Shown here: one piece after another, positions 22,621-35,284 of the stretch | Numbering within the stretch: the stretch's first letter is position 1 | Layout: each line of letters begins with the position of its first letter | Source: Zarea fungicola | Lineage: Eukaryota; Ascomycota; Sordariomycetes; Hypocreales; Cordycipitaceae | DNA: 64,000 nucleotides | Reading direction: 5' to 3' | Assembly (NCBI GenBank): GCA_900169235.1 | Contig: FWCC01000185.1 | Coordinates: 62,001 to 126,000 of the forward strand | Translations under genes and position numbers: made by a program | Notes under the pieces: model-generated | Told to the model about the DNA's origin: nothing | What the model saw: the letters and a program-made list of their open reading frames with translations, nothing else | Databases searched by the model: none

Positions 22621-25600
22621 AGGAAAGCCTCATAGTTTATGATGAGAAGCGTCTCCATATTTTGGATAATTTTTTCTCCATGTGTTCGGTTCTTGTTGGG
22701 CGGGTTTGCCGGTCATGCTGCCGCCCTAGCTGGAGGAGCAGACGTAATAAAATGTTTGGTTTTTAGAGGCCAGTTGGCCAAGCCAAGTCTCCAATTATCG
22801 AGGGCCATTTGGTATCCTCTCCAGGCAGTCAAATAATAAGCGCTGGAGCCTCGCCCAATTGGTGCTGGAAGGTGCTGCTTGTCTCCAACTCCAAAACGGA
22901 CGGGACATATAATGGCTCCAGCAGCTGAGCTACCCACTTGTGCCCACAGGCTTTAATTACTCGTGGAGTACCTTCTTGGTGCATTTCTATGTATATATGT
23001 ATTTTTTCGTAATAATGAGGACAGTCAATGGCTGGGCAAGTTGCTCGTGTGCCATACCCAGCAACCAAGATGGCTAGCAGGCCAAATCGAGCTGTAATCG
23101 GTCGTGCCTGACAAGTACCGGAGGGTGCAAATAATCCTGGCGAATTATCGAGCCTCAATTTGCGGCTCCTGTAGAAATATCTTGGTCAGTGTGGGCTTCA
23201 TCCTTGTCTGTGGCAGGTGGTCGCATGCAAAGTAATATTAGGCATTAGAAGACTGGCGGAGTCCAGCTGATTGCAGCATAGGGTCCAGGTGGCAACAGTT
23301 CAAACTCCAGAGATCGCAGGCTACTATTCTACACTGAAGTACATACTACTGTTGGCAAGTGCTCCGTAAACCCATCCTAGTCGTAATAAATTGCGCAGAC
23401 CAGGGTGGGTGGGTTGGGGGAGCCTGGGGAAGGGGCTACATCGTAGTCACTTTCAGACTTCAGTGCTGATGGTGTGGCAGAGAGCGAATTGGAGCAACGA
23501 CCCGACGATGCAGAGAATCGACCAGACTCTTAGTAGATGCTACCGCTAAGAGCACCTACAGTCAGCCACGGCAGATGGTGAACTTGGAATTTGGCGATGA
23601 CTCGGACGGGAGAGGCTGGTGCGGATGGGAATGAAACAGAAGGCTGAGCGATGATCGACGAAGCTCACTTTTCGGCTTTGCGTGCAGATCTAGTATCATT
23701 TGTGTCTAGCTGCTGTAAGAATAAGGTCAGGTCGCATTGCATTGGCGGCAGACGGGATATCTCACAGTAGCTCCATGAGGATGTAGTAAGCGTTATTACT
23801 ACAGGTCTTAAGCCCGCATGGGCCATTGTCTTGGGAATGAAGGACACCACTGACACTGGAAGCTGACGCGGGCTCGACGGGGAATAGGCAGTTTACGAGA
23901 TGATGGCGTTCCGATGAGGATGATTTCGGGATTCAATGGCTGGGGAGTCTATTGTGACCATGCAGAGTTTGAAGTGTCAGGACAAGCATGCGCCTTCCCA
24001 CAACGGAGCCATTGGCACTTGCAGTTGGCAAAGGCCATCGCCAGCTGCCGGCCGTTCAACGTACTTCGGCCCGCACACCTTAAAAAGAAAACCTAATTAC
24101 CTCACCAACCAGCCTTAAATGTTTGACCAAAAGATTCAAAACAAAACCAGCCAGTGCATGAGTCGAAGAACGCTGGTGTGGCACTCGAAACTCGCTCAAC
24201 GTTTTATTACTGGTTCATCCCGGCGACGATGATCGCTGTGGCGGGCACCACCTGATGCCCACCCCCGTACGCACAGGCGGTCTGTTGCCAGGGCACACAA
24301 CGACTAGATACATTTATTTGGCATCATGCCGACTCAATTGACTGGGGAAAGAAAGGCGGAAACGAAAAGAAGGAGTGAAGAAAATTAGTGATTCTTGGAT
24401 GCATCGAGAACTCAGCCTCCCCCAGCCAATGCGCGACCGGTAGATGCGGAGCCAAGATATGCAGGGCCAGAAAATGCCTCGTTGTCGGCCGGTAGAAGCC
24501 AAGCCAAGGGTTCTGGAAGCATTTGACAACGGAAGCGGCGTTTTCTTACGTACACGGAGACTAGTTAGCAGCGCGATTTGCTGCATCATAAAGACGGTCA
24601 ACGGCGGTTCTCGGATTCGAGGGTGCATGGTGGATACCCAATGTGTAAATGCTCCGTAAAAAGCGATTCAGTTGCCAAGGAGCGGAAAGGGTCCTTGGTC
24701 AAGCTGGGCAAGAAGGGCGCCGACCAGACAAAGGAAAGAAGGAGCCTACTTTGATGAAGACCGGAAAGAAGAATTGGGGCAAACGGCGGGCGAAATGCCG
24801 ATTCGCAGCAGCCTCGGGGCGGGTCAGTTTATCGAGGCGGCATTGGCCAGTTCATCAGAAACAGTGGCCGCTACTTTGCTCTGGTTCCGTCACCGAAAGC
24901 CACTGGAGAAGGCGACCTGAACTGGGCCTGGAAGCGAGGAATACACGGACACGCCGACCACTGAGTGCACTTCACCACACGCTTCCGCACAGGGCGGGAT
25001 AGCTATACGCGTGACTTTTATCCTTTTTCGCTTGGATTCTTCAAGCTGCATAGCTCCCCTACAGGTAACCAAGCCTGACGGCAGCAAACAGGCTTATTAC
25101 ATGGTTGGGCATTTGTCTTAAGCTTACTCATTACGAACACTATGATACAGATTAGTCAAAAGTCTATGCAACTGGGCGTGGACTAGCATGTCTGGGACCG
25201 CGATCATTCCTCATGACGTAGTGGGCGCGTTCTCGCTCGCAATGAGACCGGGCGAGCCCTTGCTGAAGTGACCCTGGCGCCGTGCGTGAGCTATGCAAAA
25301 TAGGCTTGGCAAGCCCCTGCGCAGGGCTGTCGATGTTAACAGCCTTCTTCAAAAATGCCGGCTCCAATTGGCCGTCAAGGCGGGAAAAACGGAAATGGCG
25401 GCCATGAGATGGAAACTGCGAAAACGTCCAAAGCGACTAGTATTCGCTCTTTCGCTCTTTGCGCGGAGAAATGGGCAGTACGGATCTGGCGGCAGAGTCG
25501 GCCAAAGACGCCAATGCCCTGATCAAGCAGCGCGAATCGGCGAGAGTACAGGGTTTTTTACTGGCTGGGGCCTGGACACCGACAAGGGCATCCCCGAGAG

Positions 25601-28600
25601 AAAGAGACAAAAAAAAACCGCATCTAATAGTAGGCAACGGAGTGAGCAGATAGGGCCCTAGTGCCTCTGAAAAAGAAGGGACAGGCCCAGAACTCTTGCT
25701 CCCACTCATCATCCAGCACTAGCGCAGTTGTGTCCGCGGAGACGACGTGAGACGACCAGCCAAGTTTGAAATTGGCCTGGAGCCTTGGCAAGCTGGGACT
25801 GTATGGCGCACGGTGTGGCTTCTCGATTTGGATAGACGATGCGGGTTCTCCGGGGGCAACCCTGCATGGAAATTCACAATGCATGTTAGATTATTGGGCA
25901 ATTTGTGCACTAGAGTCGCTCACTAGGCACTACTGTGATGCGGCGCCCGGGTTGGCTGCAGCTGGCCACAGGGCGTGCATGCAAGAGAGAGCTTGTATTA
26001 ACTAGTGTCATGTATGCAGGCGGGTATCACAAGGTAAAGTGCACAACTTTATTATACAGATTGCGATGCTGGGGAACCAGGCAAAGAGACAAACGATGTC
26101 TTGAAGGAATACAAGGGCAGGAACCAACCAACGCGCAAATGCCTATCAGCGAGACGTGGCGTTTCCTTCCCATGGGCGCGCCACTGGACGGAGAGGATGT
26201 GCGTCGGGCCAGCCAGGGTGATACTTGACGAACGTTTCAATATAGATGGCGAGAGTTGCACAGGCCCTTGTTGCAGGCAGACTTGGCAAAACCCGCCCGT
26301 GTAAGTGGACGAATTGCCATCGGGTCTTTTTTTTTTTTTTTTTTAATCATGATGCCCTTTTGTCTCTGAGATGCCGGCAATCCAGTTGAGGATTTGGCCA
26401 AGAGAATTCGAGGTATGCTGGATTTTAGTCGTGCGCATCAGCACTATACACGGTCCAAGGGTCCCCGAGAGGTTGCCCCCTGAGACAATAGTTGTGCTCA
26501 AAAGACGGCTGCGACAAGACAACTTTGGTTAAAACCTTATCATGGCCAAGGTATGATGATGGATGGACGAGAGACACATGGGAAACGTGTGTACTGGTAA
26601 GCCTGACCGAGAATCAAGTCAAGGTGAGACGAGACAACTGACCAAGAAGGGAGCTGTTGATTGGCAAAACGGGTCAGTGACTGAGGATGGCGTTGGTGTT
26701 TAGAGAGATCAGCAAACATGGTGACCAATTGGCATTTCTGGCGTCGCTTGTGAGGCTTGGCCTTTTGCCTCCCTGGGTTGGGTTTCATAGACACAACTTT
26801 AAAATCGGCGGGATATGGAGTGGCTGGCACATTGTTTTGGTGGTTTTAGTTTTTGAGTTTGTCTGACGCAGGTTATTTCAATGTCCAAAGGGTACTGTTT
26901 GGCTGCCAAGCCAAAGGGTAACATGATTGCGCTCCTTTTCTGTGTCACAAGACGAGTATGGAGATATTCAAAGTGTGCGTTGTGCAACAGTACCAGACAC
27001 ACATTTGTGCAAATGGCGGGAAATGGGAGTTGAAGGGAAGAGGGAAATTTGGCCAAGAAAGGAAACTAGAACCAGAAACTAGCAGTAGACCGCCCTGATC
27101 TTCCCGACGGTCATGTCGAGGGAATCCATATTTCCAGACTAATACATGAGGTGGGAAATAATAAGGGACAGGATAATTTGGTGCCTATCAGTATTTTGAT
27201 TTCGGTTGTTACTGTATTATCATGGTCGTGCTCAATATTACTACCTGCTGATGGCCCAGGAGATAAAGTTCCCACCCGATTACCGCTGGTGCATTAGTTG
27301 TCCCGTTTGCTCATCTCCCAGAACCAAAGAAAAAAGAATTGGACCGATTGAATTATGAGGGAGTTGCTTGTTTGAGAAACGGCGGAGAGAGGGGTGCGTC
27401 TTGGACATAATTGGAGCTTTCTGGTCATTCGCAGTCTGTGGTTCGTGTGCTGAAAATGCCTCATCTAATAAAAGAAAAGGACAGCGAGAGAGTGCCCTGG
27501 CCTGGCCGGGGACTGGCGATAGGCGACGACTCGGCAGCGGTGGCGGCGCTCGGTAGTGGGTTTTCTTGATTTCCATGCATTTTCCTAGTATTCTTTAGGG
27601 CAAGCCTGCACTATCTATCAAGAAAAGGTCGGCCAATGAAGAGCGTTGCTTTTCAAGAGGGATTCCAAAAAGGGGTGCTGGATGTAAGGAATCCATCGGT
27701 ATGTGTATGTGTAATCATATTGCGATCATTCATGATTGAAGGTCGGTCATTGGCTTCTTCTCTGTAATAAAATCATGACCTTGTATTGCCATAGTTGTAT
27801 TGCCATTGCTGTATTGCTACTGTTGCAATAGGTACTATGTTGGTACTGATTGTAGTCAACTGATATATTTACAAGTGTAGGGTACCATGCTGTCCTTGAT
27901 TGCTGTCCACGAATTGGCTGGCTATCGACTGTATGCAGCACTCAAAATAACATGAGATGATTTACCACAATCTTTGGCATGATGACAAAGACAAATGACG
28001 TCGAGATGGGATCCTTCTGTGGCAGCTTTCTTTGGGAATTAGGATTGGATATGTCGTCGAGTAAGGCTAAAAAAATGTGTAGTGATCAATACAGCGCATC
28101 TGCAGGCGGAGTTATAGCGGTCTGCACGCTGGTCACCCCACTGTAGGTCAAATGCCGCGGGAACCGGCCTTCCTGCCAAACTGCCTGCAGTGGCTTCGGA
28201 TTAAGCTCAAGATGGTGTGAACAATAAGGGTATAGTTTGGTCTAACTAGCTATCCCAAGACAACCTCATCTCCAGCGCTGCCGGGCGAGGATCAAGAATG
28301 ACGGCAGTGCCGGGTGATTGTGGAATCCTCGGTGCCAGACATCACGAGTCAACAATGAGAATCAATGTCTATGAAAAGGTGCACTTGGGTGAGGCAAGCT
28401 CGCCACCGCCGTCGCCGCCTGTCAGAAGTCAAAATATTTTTGGAACATGATTCTTGGTATTCTTGGCCGTCTGGATGATTCTATTCTCTAGCAAGAAACC
28501 CATTAAACTATGAGCACAATAGCATCCGTGTAAACTGTATGCGTCTGCTGGTAAGAAAAGCAGTGAATGTATACCTACATACATACATACAATAGCGATA

Positions 28601-30877
28601 CCACCGGCTTGTAACTTGGCATGCAAAACTACCTGCATATGGATTACTTTGGCCGAAAATGTGCAGCCGGATCGCGGGCGAGCAGTGGAGCCACCAAAAC
28701 GCCCATGCGCGATGGAATTCAGCGAGCGGAGGGGGGGAAGAATACGGAACGAAAAAGGAGGACCCCAGTAAAATAAAACAGCGCAGGGATTAAATGTATG
28801 CGATATTATTGCTATTATATGTCAAAGAGTTTATTGTTATTATTGGACAGTTGATGATATTATGTTTGTCTGCCTTTGTTTACTTTGCCCATGCTGCAGG
28901 AGGCAAGTAACGGGCAACTATCTCGATGGAAAGTAAGAAAGGCTTCTGGAAACGGATGATGACGATGATGATGATGATGCACACAAATTTGATTAGGTTC
29001 TCCAGTGTCCAGTTACAAACCGGGAAAGGCTGCTTATCTCACCAAAGAGCCAATGTAGTCTGTGTCTTACCAGTCAACCAGTACAACGGGATCATCAGCA
29101 GCAATACAGTTGACTATAGGTAATACAGCAGTGTTTACAAGGTGTCGCATGCTGCTTGCAGCGCATTGCCGGTTCGTGCGTTTCCGGGGGGGCTTGTCTA
29201 GCGGGCACAGGGGGTGTCCCCGTACTGTGACAGATACAGGGCAACAGTAGCATCAGAGCAACAGGGCAACAACAGCAACCAATGTCAACAATGCAGAAAA
29301 ACATGTCCACTGACGCACTGAAAAAGTAATTTGTCTCCACTGGAGCGCCCCCATGTTCCCATCAGAAAAAAAAAAAAGGGACAGAAAAGAACTCCATTGC
29401 GCTAGAACGAGACAGACAAGGCCGCTAGGTACATTACGGAGTAGGTGATGACATATGCGGGCTTGGAGAGTGTACGTGCGAGCGACTACCACACCACCAT
29501 TATGGCAAGCTCCAGACGAGTCTAGTCAATGTACTCCGTACCTTAGTAGTCAATACTGTGTACTAAGACGTCGGGACTGAGCCTTTTTTCAGCAGCTCAA
29601 CCCACCGGTAATAATTCGCCAATAGCCCTCCATCAATTTGGTGTGTGTCCCCCAACATCATCATGCATGCATGCAGCAAAAATTTCGCCGTTCGCTTGCC
29701 CGGCCGTACCGTGCGACGCCCGCCTCAATTCGTACGGCCCCCCCGTAGCTACCGATAACAGCGCAATCAATTTCTGACTGGGGGAAGGACGTGTCTGTCT
29801 TTCAGCTTCGGTATTCTTTCCCATGAAGACGGAGAATTACCAGTACAAAGTTTTTTGTCATGCTGATTTAATTGGTTTGCCACAGCTGATCTTTACCTTT
29901 CCAATTGATTGCTGGTAAAAGCTACACCAAGCCAGTGTAGGGCCAACACCAGCGAAGTAGTAACTGAGTTCCAAACAAAATCGAAGAAAAAAAAATCAAA
30001 GTAAAAAACTCATAGACGGCTTACGCCCTGTAAACCTTGGGGGCGTGGACAATGGCAGCTTTGACACGAAAAAAAAAACAGCGTAAGAGGGTACCAGCAT
30101 GAACGCAGCAGGCAACAAGAAACTCCCACTTTTGCGATTCCACACGCCCCCCCTGGACGCTCCAAAAGGGCAAGAAAAAAAAACATGCTGGAAAAAAATG
30201 TTGCGAATTCAGAGTTCCCACCTTTATGGCGCCACTAAAACTCTTGTCACTTGGGGCTAGAGGGCCCCTCCCCAGGACGGAGCCAGGTACACTGGGTACA
30301 TACTGGGCCTAGCATTTTGCGGCGTGCAGAGCAGTGGATTGCAAGGTATCAGGTACCTGAATTTCGGAAATCCTTTGGCGCATGCAGCTCCCCAAACCTG
30401 CGGCGCCTCCAAAGTCACTTTGTCCAAGTTGCCTGCCAGAATTGTGTTATTGACTGAAGTCTGTGAAAGCATATTCCGTGCCGCTGGCTTTCTGGCGCTC
30501 GCCTTCGGTGTTGCACCTGGGCGCTTTCCCAGAAGGCCCATCCCGGAAAACACTAACACGCTTTGTGGCCCGCCCATAGAAATACCTCCTCCCACCCATC
30601 TCATCGCTTCGATTTTTTTCCTTCTTTTCTCCTCACCCACGAATGTGTTGCACCTAGACAACCACTCTCATCCCTATTTCGTGCGGTGCTCGACACTACT
30701 ATCTCTTGTTTTGTCTACCGTCCCTTGCTTTCAATCTTCAATCAAGACTTTCAAGGTTCTGGTTGTTTGACTTCCCCGAGGCATTTCTAGACCCTCAGTC
30801 CTATCGCTACCTACAACAACAAGGAGTACAACACAAACAAGTTCTTTTTACAGCAAACAACACAGCCCTACTCACCA
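22621..30877. other. 8.3-kb gene-poor stretch upstream of PMA1
   Basis: No ORF here has family motifs or splice structure. Small simple repeats occur: a T-run at 26325-26344, TACA repeats at 28575-28590 and GATGATG repeats at 28955-28979. TACGGAGTA/TACTCCGTA copies lie at 29435-29443 and 29532-29540. The last 300 bp are CT-rich and look like the PMA1 leader. The base composition is not strongly AT-biased, so this does not look like RIP-mutated transposon DNA. Confidence 0.55.
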
Positions 30878-33800
30878 ATGGCTGACGACAAGGCTGTCGG
30901 CGCTCCCGCGCTCGACACCAACATCGAGTCTGGGGACTTCTCCGAGAAGAAGCAGCAGCAGGCCGCCATCCCCCCCAAGGCTGCGGCTCCCGCTGAAGAT
31001 GAAGATGAGGATGAAGATATTGATGCCCTGATCGAGGATCTTGAGAGCGATGATGGCGGAAACCATGTTGAAGATGACGATGAGGCAGACGCGAATCCCG
31101 CCCATGGTCGTGTCGTCCCGGAGGACATGTTGCAAACTTCGAGCCGTACCGGCCTCTCTGCGAGTGAGGTTATTGCGCGTCGTCGCAAGTATGGTCTGAA
31201 CCAGATGAAGGAGGAGAAGGAAAATCTCATTCTCAAGTTCTTCAGCTACTTTGTTGGCCCTATCCAGTTCGTTATGGAGGTAAGCCAACTTTTCATATGT
31301 GTCCCACTTTTCCCCACTACCCTACAGCTGTTTGTTTACTGCGCCAATGTCTCTGAGTTGTGCGGGCATTGTTTACTTGTATGGCTCTCATTTTGTGAGC
31401 GGAAGCATTTGGAGAAGTCTACGAGTGCTTCTGGGAACCAATTGAGTAGCAGTGGAGGCGCAATGGCAGCTCGAAGCAGGTTATTCACTTTGCCCCAAAA
31501 TGCGCTAAAAACTGGTGCTCCGAGACTGCCGCGAGTGTTTACCATTACAACGAGCATGACTGCTTCTGTATTGGGGGGGACCGGCTGAATTGGGAATGGC
31601 GACCAGACTCACACATTTTTTCCCTTTCCTTGCGCGCTTTTTCCCAGCGCAGATTACGGGCTCCACATGAGCTCCAGCGTGCCTCAGCAATTGGCTGGTC
31701 GGGCATGGGCAGGTGCTGATGTGGGGGCGTCGATCCATCCGCGCTTTCCCTGATGTCAATTTCTGCGCCGCCACTCAAGCCCGCATGAAGCAATCCTGCC
31801 AAACCCGCAAGCAAAACAATTACTGCTCCACAACACATGCCATTGGCCAATAAACATCCTGTCTTTGCGTCCGCCTGCAACCTTCAACCAAATTACCTGC
31901 CGACGAGCCCACCGCCGATCAAATATACACTCGACGCAACATCCGACCTGTCTGTCTCATTCTGGGGTTTCCGGTTGAGGCTTAGACTAGTCAATCGAGG
32001 CGGCCCAATGTATTCTAGCTTGTCTAGGAGATTGCGCCAAGAATCGATTTGAAGCTCCATGCTTTGTTGCGTCGCCTGTTTTTTTTTTTTTTTTTTCCAG
32101 GCTCTGGTTAAGTTGGCTGTAACAGCTGGAGTCCGTTTGGCAGGGCCTACTTTGCCCCACCAAAACCAAAACACCAAAATTTGCATCACAACCGACTGTC
32201 TCAGGCCTCGTATACTAACAATTTTGACATAGGCTGCTGCCGTTCTCGCTGCTGGTCTGCAGGATTGGGTAGACTTCGGCGTTATCTGTGCGTTGCTACT
32301 TTTGAACGCAGCGGTCGGATTCATTCAAGAGTTAGCTTTATCATTATATTCCTCCCGATTTTACATGCTAACTGATGATTAGGTTCCAAGCCGGTTCTAT
32401 CGTCGAGGAACTGAAGAAGACTTTGGCCCTGAAGGCCGTCGTTCTGCGTGATGGTACGCTTCAGGAGATTGAAGCCCCCGAAGTTGTTCCCGGTGATATC
32501 CTCCAGGTCGAGGAGGGTACCATTATCCCCGCCGATGGTCGCATTGTTACCGAAGACGCTTTCCTCCAGGTTGATCAGTCTGCCATCACTGGTGAGTCCC
32601 TTGCTGTCGACAAGCACAAGGGCGACAACTGCTACGCTTCCTCCGCCGTCAAGCGTGGCGAGGCCTTCATTGTTGTTACCTCCACTGGTGACAACACCTT
32701 CGTCGGTCGCGCCGCTGCCCTTGTCAGCCAGTCCGCCGGTGGCACTGGTCATTTCACTGAGGTTCTCAACGGCATTGGTACGATTCTTCTGATTCTCGTC
32801 ATTCTTACTCTCCTCATTGTCTGGGTCTCTTCTTTCTACCGTTCCAACGGCATTGTCGATATTCTCCGCTTTACCCTCGCCATCACCATTGTCGGTGTCC
32901 CCGTCGGTCTTCCTGCCGTCGTCACCACCACCATGGCTGTCGGTGCTGCCTACCTCGCCAAGAAGCAGGCCATTGTCCAGAAGCTTTCCGCTATTGAGTC
33001 CCTTGCTGGTGTCGAGATTCTCTGCTCGGACAAGACCGGTACTCTGACCAAGAACAAGCTGTCTCTCGCTGAGCCCTACACTGTCCAGGGTGTCGATCCC
33101 GATGACCTGATGCTCACTGCCTGCTTGGCCGCTTCCCGCAAGAAGAAGGGTATCGATGCCATTGACAAGGCTTTCCTCAAGTCTCTCAAGTTCTACCCCC
33201 GCGCCAAGTCTGTTCTGTCCAAGTACAAGGTCCTTGATTTCCACCCCTTCGACCCCGTCTCCAAGAAGGTTCAGGCCGTTGTTGAGTCCCCCCAGGGCGA
33301 GCGTATTACCTGTGTCAAGGGTGCCCCTCTCTTCGTTCTCAAGACTGTCGAGGAGGACCACCCCATCCCCGAAGAGGTCGACAAGGCTTACAAGAACTGT
33401 GTCGCTGAGTTTGCCACCCGTGGTTTCCGTTCTCTCGGTGTTGCCCGCAAGCGTGAAGGTGGTTCTTGGGAAATTCTCGGAATCATGCCCTGCTCTGACC
33501 CTCCTCGCCACGATACTGCCCGCACCATCAACGAAGCCAAGAACCTCGGTCTCTCTATCAAGATGCTTACTGGTGACGCCGTTGGTATTGCCCGTGAAAC
33601 TTCCCGCCAGCTCGGTCTCGGTACCAACGTCTACAACGCTGAGCGTCTTGGTCTTGGTGGTGGTGGTGACATGCCCGGTTCTGAGGTCTACGATTTCGTC
33701 GAGGCTGCTGATGGTTTCGCCGAGGTCTTCCCCCAGCACAAGTACTCCGTCGTCGAGATTCTTCAGCAGCGTGGTTACCTCGTTGCCATGACTGGTGACG

Positions 33801-34718
33801 GTGTCAACGACGCTCCCTCGCTGAAGAAGGCTGATACTGGTATTGCCGTCGAGGGTGCCTCTGATGCTGCCCGTTCCGCCGCTGATATCGTCTTCCTTGC
33901 CCCCGGTCTCGGTGCCATCATTGATGCCCTCAAGACTTCCCGCCAGATTTTCCACCGCATGTACGCCTACGTTGTCTACCGTATCGCTCTTTCTCTCCAC
34001 ATGGAAATCTTCCTCGGTCTCTGGATTGCCATTCTCAACAGAAGCTTGAACATTGAGCTTGTTGTCTTCATTGCCATTTTCGCCGATATTGCCACCCTCG
34101 CTATTGCCTACGATAACGCCCCTTACTCTCAGACCCCCGTCAAGTGGAACCTGCCCAAGCTCTGGGGTATGTCCATCTTCCTCGGTGTTGTCCTGGCTGT
34201 CGGTACCTGGATTGCCCTCACCACCATGCTTGCCCACGACCGCAACGGTGGTATCGTCCAGAACTTCGGTAACGTCGATGAGGTTCTCTTCCTCGAGATT
34301 ACCCTCACTGAGAACTGGCTGATCTTCATCACCCGTGCCAACGGTCCCTTCTGGTCCTCCATCCCCTCATGGCAGTTGTCTGGTGCCATTTTCCTTGTCG
34401 ACGTCGTTGCCACTCTTTTCTGTGTCTTTGGATGGTTTGAGCACAACCAGCAGACCTCCATTGTCGCTATTGTCCGCATTTGGATTTTCTCCTTCGGTAT
34501 CTTCTCCATCATGGGTGGTCTCTACTACTTCATGCAGGGCTCCACCGGCTTTGACAACCTCATGCACGGCAAGTCCCCCAAGAAGGACCAGAAGCAGCGT
34601 TCGCTGGAAGACTTTGGTATGTTTTTATCCTATCCACTACTGCGCAGCCGCATTGCTAACCTTTCAAATAGTTGTCTCCCTCCAGCGTGTCTCGACTCAG
34701 CACGAGAAGTCTCAGTAA
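30878..34718 (+). CDS. pma1: Plasma-membrane H+-ATPase (P-type, P3A)
   Basis: Electrogenic proton pump that drives nutrient uptake and sets cytoplasmic pH. Four exons, 30878-31279, 32233-32330, 32383-34616 and 34672-34718, give 926 residues, normal for fungal Pma1. The N-terminus is highly acidic ([12 protein letters not shown]). Family landmarks include [15 protein letters not shown] with the phosphorylated Asp383, KGAPLFVL in the nucleotide domain, [13 protein letters not shown] and [16 protein letters not shown], with hydrophobic spans on both sides. The C-terminus [12 protein letters not shown] matches the autoinhibitory tail, whose Ser-Thr pair is phosphorylated on glucose signalling in yeast. 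Intron 1 is 953 nt, far longer than the other two (52 and 55 nt). Strong codon bias fits very high expression. Confidence 0.97.
31280..32232 (+). other. Unusually long first intron of PMA1
   Basis: Starts GTAAGC and ends ACATAG. Inside lies an 18-T tract followed by CCAG (32079-32100), a strong-looking alternative acceptor 132 nt before the used one. Using it would keep 43 extra sense codons and then stop at the TAG of the normal acceptor. The rest holds no recognised gene. Confidence 0.85.
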
Positions 34719-35284
34719 ATACGGATTTGTCACATACCCGCATGCCAATTATAGGCTGCTCTTTTCGTCTTCTATATGTTATAAATTTTGCATTGTATGA
34801 GTCGTATCGGAGCATGGGACGCGTTTGACTGGTTGAGGTGGCGCGCCGTGCGACTTTTCATACCCTAGAACCTCCGTCTTTTAGACAATTAATGATAAAA
34901 AGTAAAAATACTTTTTCTATCGCTGCTATTTGAGTGATTGCTTAAACCATGTCTGTTAACACCACAAATTGTCTGTCTTGTCGTCTGGAACCCCTTGTTA
35001 TTCAAGATCAATTTTGGATAATGGCTGCTAACGTCACATAATCACGTGATTTTACACGAAGCCTCTGTCATATACGGCTTTACTTGAACTGTCTATCTTT
35101 ACTTGTACTCTATCCAGTTATAATATGTTGGCGATGATCATATTTTCCGTCAGGAAAACTGTCACGGAATGAGTAATGTCGGTCACCGCTGTGGATAACT
35201 GGACGCGAATTCTCTACCTTCAAAAACCCGAGTAGATCTCTGCCTACCAAAAGACGCGGCTCCATCTCATGCATCCACCTCATC
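34719..35284. other. Intergenic, PMA1 to DCAF4-like gene
   Basis: PMA1 3' UTR followed by a short AT-rich promoter. No gene or repeat seen. Confidence 0.6.

Noticed and set aside
30324..30770. 148-codon ORF just upstream of PMA1
   Set aside because: Lies in the CT-rich leader of PMA1; no family similarity recognised.
32321..34237. 638-codon minus-strand ORF opposite PMA1
   Set aside because: Antisense shadow caused by codon bias; no motif, and the plus strand encodes an unmistakable ATPase.
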